Source: Glycine soja
Lineage: Eukaryota; Streptophyta; Magnoliopsida; Fabales; Fabaceae
DNA length: 64,000 nt
Reading direction: 5' to 3'
NCBI RefSeq assembly: GCF_004193775.1
Contig: NC_041004.1
Location: 9,476,648-9,540,647 of the forward strand
Shown here one piece after another: positions 58,431 to 64,000 of the stretch. The notes beneath the pieces are model-generated. The model saw only the letters and a list, made by a program, of their open reading frames with translations, made no database searches and had not been told where the DNA came from. Numbering within the stretch: position 1 is the first letter of the stretch; each line of letters begins with the position of its first letter. A program made the position numbers and the translations under genes.

Positions 58431-58899
58431 AACAAGGTAAAAAATGACTCATAAGAAAAAAGAGCCTAACAAAAATATGAAAGACATTTGTACCTATGAT
58501 AATGCTCACTAACAGTCTCCAACAATGAATATTGTGATCACAATGCAAACAACAAAACCAAAAGTGCTTACAAAATTACATAAGTAGTTAGGCTTGAGTC
58601 TGCCTGACTTTACTTTTGGCATTGTATTATGATATATCTAATGGGAACGATCATATTAACTGACTATATTTGATTAGAATCTATCTTGGTATTCAAGTCT
58701 CTAAATTCTTGGGCATAAGCATCTAAATCTAATGATAAAATATTTTACTAAGTTCATTTGGCAAATAAGATTCTATTCTGAATCCTGACAAATACATGTT
58801 GGAGCATGTTTATTGGTGGCATGACAAATACAGGCCTAGGAAGCCTGCATAAGCTACATTATGATTTAGTGATGGAACCCTGATTTACGGATCCAATTT
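58431..58899. other. No gene seen; junction between element E and a retrotransposon
   Basis: Nothing coding. The 5' end of E and the outer border of the retrotransposon LTR must both fall here or nearby, but neither terminus could be fixed. Confidence 0.4.
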
Positions 58900-59299
58900 T
58901 TAGCTTTAGCAAACTGGGGAAACAATTTGGGGCTCTATGAAATTGGAAAAATAAAAGGAAAATGCGGAATTAGAGAAGGAGATGGAAAGAACAACACCAC
59001 AATCTTGGGAGATTGATAAGTTGAGGATAATTTGTCACAACGAATAGAATTCTTTGATAAGAACCTCAGGTTTCACACAAGAACCAAGAGAGGCACTCTC
59101 TTAACTGTGTCTAATATGAAAATTTCATAAAAACTGTCAACTAAGTGTTTTAAGAAGTCTATTTATAACTTCTACTAATAATCCTAAATTAGGACCAAGG
59201 TCCAATAACTAATCTAATAATTAAAGACTTAAAAATAACAATAGAAAAGGTAGCAACTCATTACAAGTCCAAAAATATAATTAAAAATGAAAATAAATC
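58900..59299 (-). repeat. Probable 3' LTR portion
   Basis: Noncoding sequence after the pol stop with a TATA-like box followed by a pyrimidine-rich leader (gtgcctctcttggttcttgt). Inferred from position. No TG...CA borders or polypurine tract were confirmed. Confidence 0.4.
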
Positions 59300-62154
59300 T
59301 TATTCTAAAAGTTGGCTAAAATAAATGCGTTTTTCTTCTTCTTCTCTTTCCTCTATGAGAGAATTTAGTCTCTCGCCAAGCTCTTCTTGAAATCTCTTAC
59401 TCCTTGCTCTAATGATTGGTCCATCCATGTTGAGTCCACCCAAGCCAAACTCTTCCTCCTTGTATAGTCCTCTATCATACCCTCATTTTTGGGAAAAATT
59501 CACCCTCGAATTGATGTCAAAGGTACCTACATCACAAAGAGTCAAGTCAGTAACATTAAAAGTGTTGCTCACACCATAGTCAAGTGGTAAATCAATTTTA
59601 TGTGTTATCACTTATGCGCTCCAATACTTTAAAAGGACCATCTTCCCTTTCTTGAAGTTTAGATTTCCTTTTGGAAGGAAACCTGTTCTTCCTCAAGTGA
59701 ATCCAGACCAGATCACCCGATTTGAAAACCATCTTCTCTCTGCTTTTATTGGCATATCTAGCATATTGTTCAACCTTTTTCTCAATTTGTGCTTTCACCT
59801 TTTCATGCAAACTCTTAACAAAGTTGGCTTTAGAAAGCCCATCCTTATTTATCATAGCAAAAATGTTAGGCAAAGGTAACAAATCAAGAGAAGACAATGG
59901 ATTAAAATAGTAAACTATCTCAAAAGGAGAATAAGAAGTAGTAAAGTTTACTACCCTATTGTAAGCAAATTCAGCATAGGGTAGGCATTCCTTCCAAGTT
60001 TTCAAATTCTTACCTACCAAGCACCTTAAAAGTTGAGATAGAGTTCAATTTACCACCTCGATTTGTCCATCTGTTTGAGGATGACAAGTGGTAGAGAAAA
60101 GGAGTTTCGTGCCCAGTTTGCTCCACAAGGTATTCCAAAAGTTACTTAGGAACTTAGAATCCCTATCTGATACAATTCTTCTGGGCAAGCCATGTAGATG
60201 CACCACTTCCCTAAAAAATAAATCTGCCACCACACAAGCATCATTTGCTTTATGGAAGGGTATGAAGTGAGCTATCTTTGAGAACCTATCAACCACAAAA
60301 AAAATAGAATCCCTCCCCTTCTTGGATCTTGGGAGACCAAGCACAAAATCCATAGAAATGTTGATCCAAGGAGAGTTAGGAATGGGTAATGGAGTATATA
60401 ATCCATGATGCATGACCTTTGATTTAGCCTTTTTACACACTAAACACCTATCATAGAATTTATGCACATCATGTTTCATATGTTGCCAAAAGAAATGTCC
60501 ATGCAAAATATGCAATGTTTTAGCAACTCTAAAATGTCCTATCAAACCACCCTCATGAGCTTCTCTAATAAACAACTAATGCATGGAACTCTTAGGCACA
60601 CACAATCTCTTATCTTTGAATAGTTACATCATGCCTAAAGTATCCGATATGAGCACCCTTTTTACATAATTTAAACAAATTAGAGAAGTCATCATCACAA
60701 ACATACAACTCCTTTATATGATCAAATGGAAGCATCTTAGTTTCAAGCATGGAGAGTAAAGAATACCTCCTAGAAAGGGTGTCGACCACAACATTAGCCT
60801 TTCCTTGCTTATGTTTGATCACACAAGGAAATTGCTCTAGGTACTCTACCCATTTGGCATGTCGCTTATTGAGTTTGCCCTGGCCCTTTAGATGCTTAAG
60901 GGATTCATGATCACTATGTATCACAAATTCCTTAGGTAAAAGATAATGTTGCCAAGTTTGCAATGCTCTAATAAGTGCATACATTTCTTTGTCATATGTA
61001 GAGTAGTTCAAATTGGAACCCTTTAATTTTTCACTGAAATAAGCAATGGGATGCCCCTCTTGTAACAAAATAGTCCTTATTCCAACATTAGATGCATCAC
61101 ATTCAATCTCAAATAATTTTGAAAAATTGGGTAAAGCAAGAATAGGTACATTTGTTAATTTTTCTTTCAAGATATTAAAAGCTTCTTCTTGTTCACTTTC
61201 CCACTTGAACCCCACATGTGTCTTTACAATTTCATTCGAGGGAGAAGCTAGTGGCTAAAATCTTTAACAAACTGCCTATAAAAACTAACTAGCCCATGAA
61301 AACTTCTCACCTCACTCACATTTTTAGGTGCAGGCCAATCTCTAATAGCTTTTACTTTTTCCTCATCAACTTGCACACCTTTAGAACTCACAACAAACCC
61401 TAGGAACACTACTTGATTAGTGCATAATGTGCATTTGTCCCTATTGGCATACAAACTTTCTTTCCTAAGCATTTCCAAAACACTTCTAAGATGTTCTATA
61501 TGGTCATCGCGTGTCTTGCTATATATCAAAATATCATCAAAGTAGACAACCACAAATTTTCCAATGAAGTGTCTTAAAACATTATTCATAAGTCTCATGA
61601 AAGTGCTAGGTGCATTGGTTAGCCCAAAAGGCATCACCATCCACTCATATAACCCAAAACTTAGTTTTAAATGCAGTTTCCCACTCATCACCTTCTCTCA
61701 TTCTAATTTGATGGTAACCACTTTTCAAATCAAATTTGGAGAAATAACTATAACCATGCAACTCATCTAACATGTCATCAAGTCTAGGGATATGATTTCT
61801 ATACCTTAAAGCGATGTTGTTGATGGCTCTACAATTTATGCATATTCTTTAAGTTCCATCCTTCTTTGGCACCAAGATGATAGGCATAACACATGGGCTT
61901 AAGCTTTTTCTCACCCATCCTTTTTCCATCTAGCTCTCCACTTGCCTTTGGATCTCTTTTGTCTCTTCCGAATTGCTTCTATATGCTAGCTTATTTGGTA
62001 ACGACGCTCCTGGAATGAGATCAATTTGGTGCTCTATCCCTCTCAAAGGAGGTAACCCATGAGGGGTGTCTTTGGAAAAGATATCCCCAAACTCCTTCAA
62101 TAATTCTACCACACCTATAGGCAAAGAACTAGCAATTAGACAAACAATAATCAT
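59300..62154 (-). pseudogene. Ty3/gypsy pol: RT, RNase H, integrase, broken
   Basis: Blocks: 62154-61930 (start of RT), 61691-61248 (RT with [15 protein letters not shown] and YFDDILIYS, the YxDD active site), 61215-60610 (RNase [20 protein letters not shown]-type region, [11 protein letters not shown]), 60575-60045 (integrase: HEGG...H and CLVCKKAK zinc site, then [24 protein letters not shown], the catalytic Asp pair) and 60020-59598. Coding similarity continues past 59598 (KIDLPLDYGVSNTFN, then GPIIRARSKRFQEEL) to a TAA at 59300-59302, the usual end for this type. Stops and frameshifts separate the blocks, so the polyprotein is not made. Confidence 0.9.
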
Positions 62155-62269
62155 GAGTCATTAGTAAATACGTAAGTTGCCTAGCTAGCATCACTCTCTT
62201 CACCTCTTTTTCTCTCATGAATAAGCTCTGTAATTTTCTCTCTTGATTTTCATCTTTTTTTCTTCAATT

Positions 62270-64000
62270 TCACTCTTTTTTTATCTCTACTATTTTCTTT
62301 CTTTTCTCTTTTTTCGTGTTTCTCTCTCTTTTCATCAATTTTGTTTTTCTCTTCTTTTCTGTCTTGTTTTTTTTTTTCACTCTCATTTTTATTTGATCCT
62401 CACAAACCTCACTTGGAGACAAAGGTCTAAGGGTAACCTTTTGCCCTTTATGTACAAATGAAAATTTGTTTGTGACACCATTGTGGACAACATCCCTATC
62501 ATACTGCCAAGGCCTTCCAAGTAAGAGATGGCTAGCCTCCATAGGGACTACATCAAACAATATCTCATCAACATATTTTCCAATGGAGAAGCATATCAAA
62601 ACCTGTCTATCTACAACTAACTCCCCATTCTCACTCAACCATTGTAGTTTGTAAGGCCTATGATGAGGGGAAGTTTTCAAAGCAAGCTTTTCAATCAATC
62701 TTTGGCTAGCTACAATAGTGCAACTACCCCCATCAATAATCAAAGAGCATATTTTCCCCATGACCATGCATCTAGTACGAAAAATATTCTCCCTTTGAGT
62801 TTCATCTCTATACTTACACACCCTCCTCATTAACCTCCTAACCATCAAAAGATCACCTTCCAAAGGTTGTACATCACATTCACTTTCACTCTCATTAGAA
62901 GAACTAGAACAAAATGCACTAGTGATATCCCCATTACCGAACACAACCATAGTCCTTTTGTTAGGACATTGGGAGGCAATATGACCATTTCCCAAACACT
63001 TAAAACATTTAATAGAACTCTCCTTTGAAGAAGTGGGAGTAGGGTTATTTTTACCAAGGGCAACACCTTTTTCATGAGATTTGAATGAAAATCCTCCCTC
63101 TTTCTTGAATGTCTCTTTATCTTTCCAACTTGAAGAGCCATAGGGGGACTTCTTGTATGTTTGCTTCCTCTTTAATTGTTGCTCCACCTTGATAGCTTGA
63201 TGAATGAGATCCTCCAAAGAAGCATAGTGGTGCAACTCTATAATGTCTTGGATCTCCCTATTGAGACCATGCAAAAACCTTGCCATAGTGGCCTCTTAAG
63301 ACTCCTCAATTTGAGCCATAATCAAGGAAATCTCCATCTATTTGTAATACTCATCCACACTCCTATATCCTTGAATTAGTCTTTAGAGCTTGTTGTGAAG
63401 GTCTCTCCTATAATAGGACGACACAAATCTCTCTCTCAAAACTCTCTTCATGTCTTGCCAAGTATTAATCATCGACCTTTTCATCCTCTCAACATCACTC
63501 CTCACTTGATTCCACGACACTAAGGCATATCCCTCAAACTCCAGGAGACCAATTTGATCTTTTTCTCTTCATTGTAGTTGTAGCAAGCAAAGACTTGCTC
63601 AACCTTCATCTCCCACTCAAGATACACTTCCGGATCATAAGTCCCTTTAAAAGTAGGGATATTCACCTTCACTCCCTCAATCCCTTCATCTCTTTGTCTA
63701 CCTTCATATCTTCTATGATTTCTTCTCTCCCTATACCTCTCATTCCTCCATCCTCCTTCATCGTCTTCAATCTTCATACCCCTCATCTTCTCCATGAAAA
63801 GAATTAGATGATCTTACCTCTCTTCTTCATTCTATATTTTCAATCCTCACACTTAAAGCTTCACTACTTCTGTGTATTCTTCCCAAACTCTCCTCATTCT
63901 CCTTTCTCATTCTCTCCATCCTTTCTTCATTTTTATAACTCATTCTTCTCATTTGCTCACCAAGTTTAATCATATCTGTCATGAGCCTTGCAGTTTTTGG
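62270..64000 (-). pseudogene. Ty3/gypsy gag and protease, broken
   Basis: From the window edge an arginine- and glutamate-rich gag N-terminus (MIKLGEQMRRMSYKNEERM) runs to a stop near 63825. Then 63795-63520 (TFKGTYDPEVYLEWEMKVEQ, the retrotransposon gag core) and 63286-62270, which includes [14 protein letters not shown], a CCHC zinc knuckle ([14 protein letters not shown]) and an aspartic protease ([27 protein letters not shown]). The protease motif is DGGS. The block ends in a lysine-rich low-complexity tail (about 62390-62270) seen as a pyrimidine tract on plus. Confidence 0.88.

Larger units (their letters stand above)
58900..64000 (-). mobile_element. Ty3/gypsy LTR retrotransposon, decayed, runs off the right edge
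   Basis: Order on minus is gag, protease, reverse transcriptase, RNase H, integrase, 3' noncoding region, which is the Ty3/gypsy order. Gag coding reaches 64000, so the 5' LTR lies outside. Downstream of the pol stop (59300) a region with ttataaatagacttctt (about 59170-59154) looks like the TATA box of a 3' LTR. LTR borders were not determined. No chromodomain was recognised at the integrase end. Confidence 0.9.

Noticed and set aside
62243..62461. Phe/Leu/Ser-rich open frame on plus
   Set aside because: It is the reverse of the lysine-rich end of the gag-protease block, a pyrimidine tract, not a membrane protein.

Overview
This is nuclear DNA from a plant, most likely a legume of the soybean (Glycine) type. 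It is AT-rich, has GT-AG introns, and carries plant-only gene families. It is dominated by CACTA transposons whose subterminal repeat core is ACATCGG, the motif I associate with the soybean Tgm family. I see no complete ordinary host gene. Almost everything recognisable is a transposon, a captured or duplicated exon, or a pseudogene.

Layout. 1-19.6 kb holds three related CACTA elements (A, B, C), all pointing left. The 5' end of A (1136) lies just downstream of the TNP2 transposase of B. The 5' end of B (11306) lies inside the second ORF of C. The space between each 5' end and its TNP2 promoter is filled with exon-sized pieces of unrelated host genes: SMXL/D53-like, a plastid sigma factor, PHYTOCHROME KINASE SUBSTRATE, a PHT4-type anion transporter, extensin and several unrecognised exons. 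At 20.56-20.99 kb is one terminus of a different CACTA family. 20.99-30.9 kb is a broken copy of the mitochondrial TsaD/Kae1-type gene (GCP1/OSGEPL1), interrupted in an intron by a 3.9-kb hAT transposon with intact ends and an 8-bp target duplication.

30,880-41,124 is a nearly complete CACTA element (D, about 10.2 kb) flanked by AAT. It starts with a 532-bp palindrome of ACATCGG hairpins, carries a TNP2 gene broken by one visible nonsense codon, and has a ten-exon second gene with no visible lesion (Transposase_24-like N-terminus, ULP1-like C-terminus). 41.2-51.3 kb is mostly AT-rich DNA with a truncated DUF1442 gene, a Myb/SANT-like pseudogene and a second copy of the start of the GCP1 locus. 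51,272 to about 58.4 kb is a decayed fourth CACTA (E, pointing left). 58.9-64.0 kb is a decayed Ty3/gypsy retrotransposon on the minus strand that runs off the window.

How the parts relate. The four TNP2 copies share a leader of about 450 bp, the same domain order and the same second gene, so they are one family at different stages of decay: D nearly functional, B and E full-length but broken, C internally deleted. The family both nests in itself and picks up host exons. No computation was run; identities rest on reading translations and comparing copies within the window.
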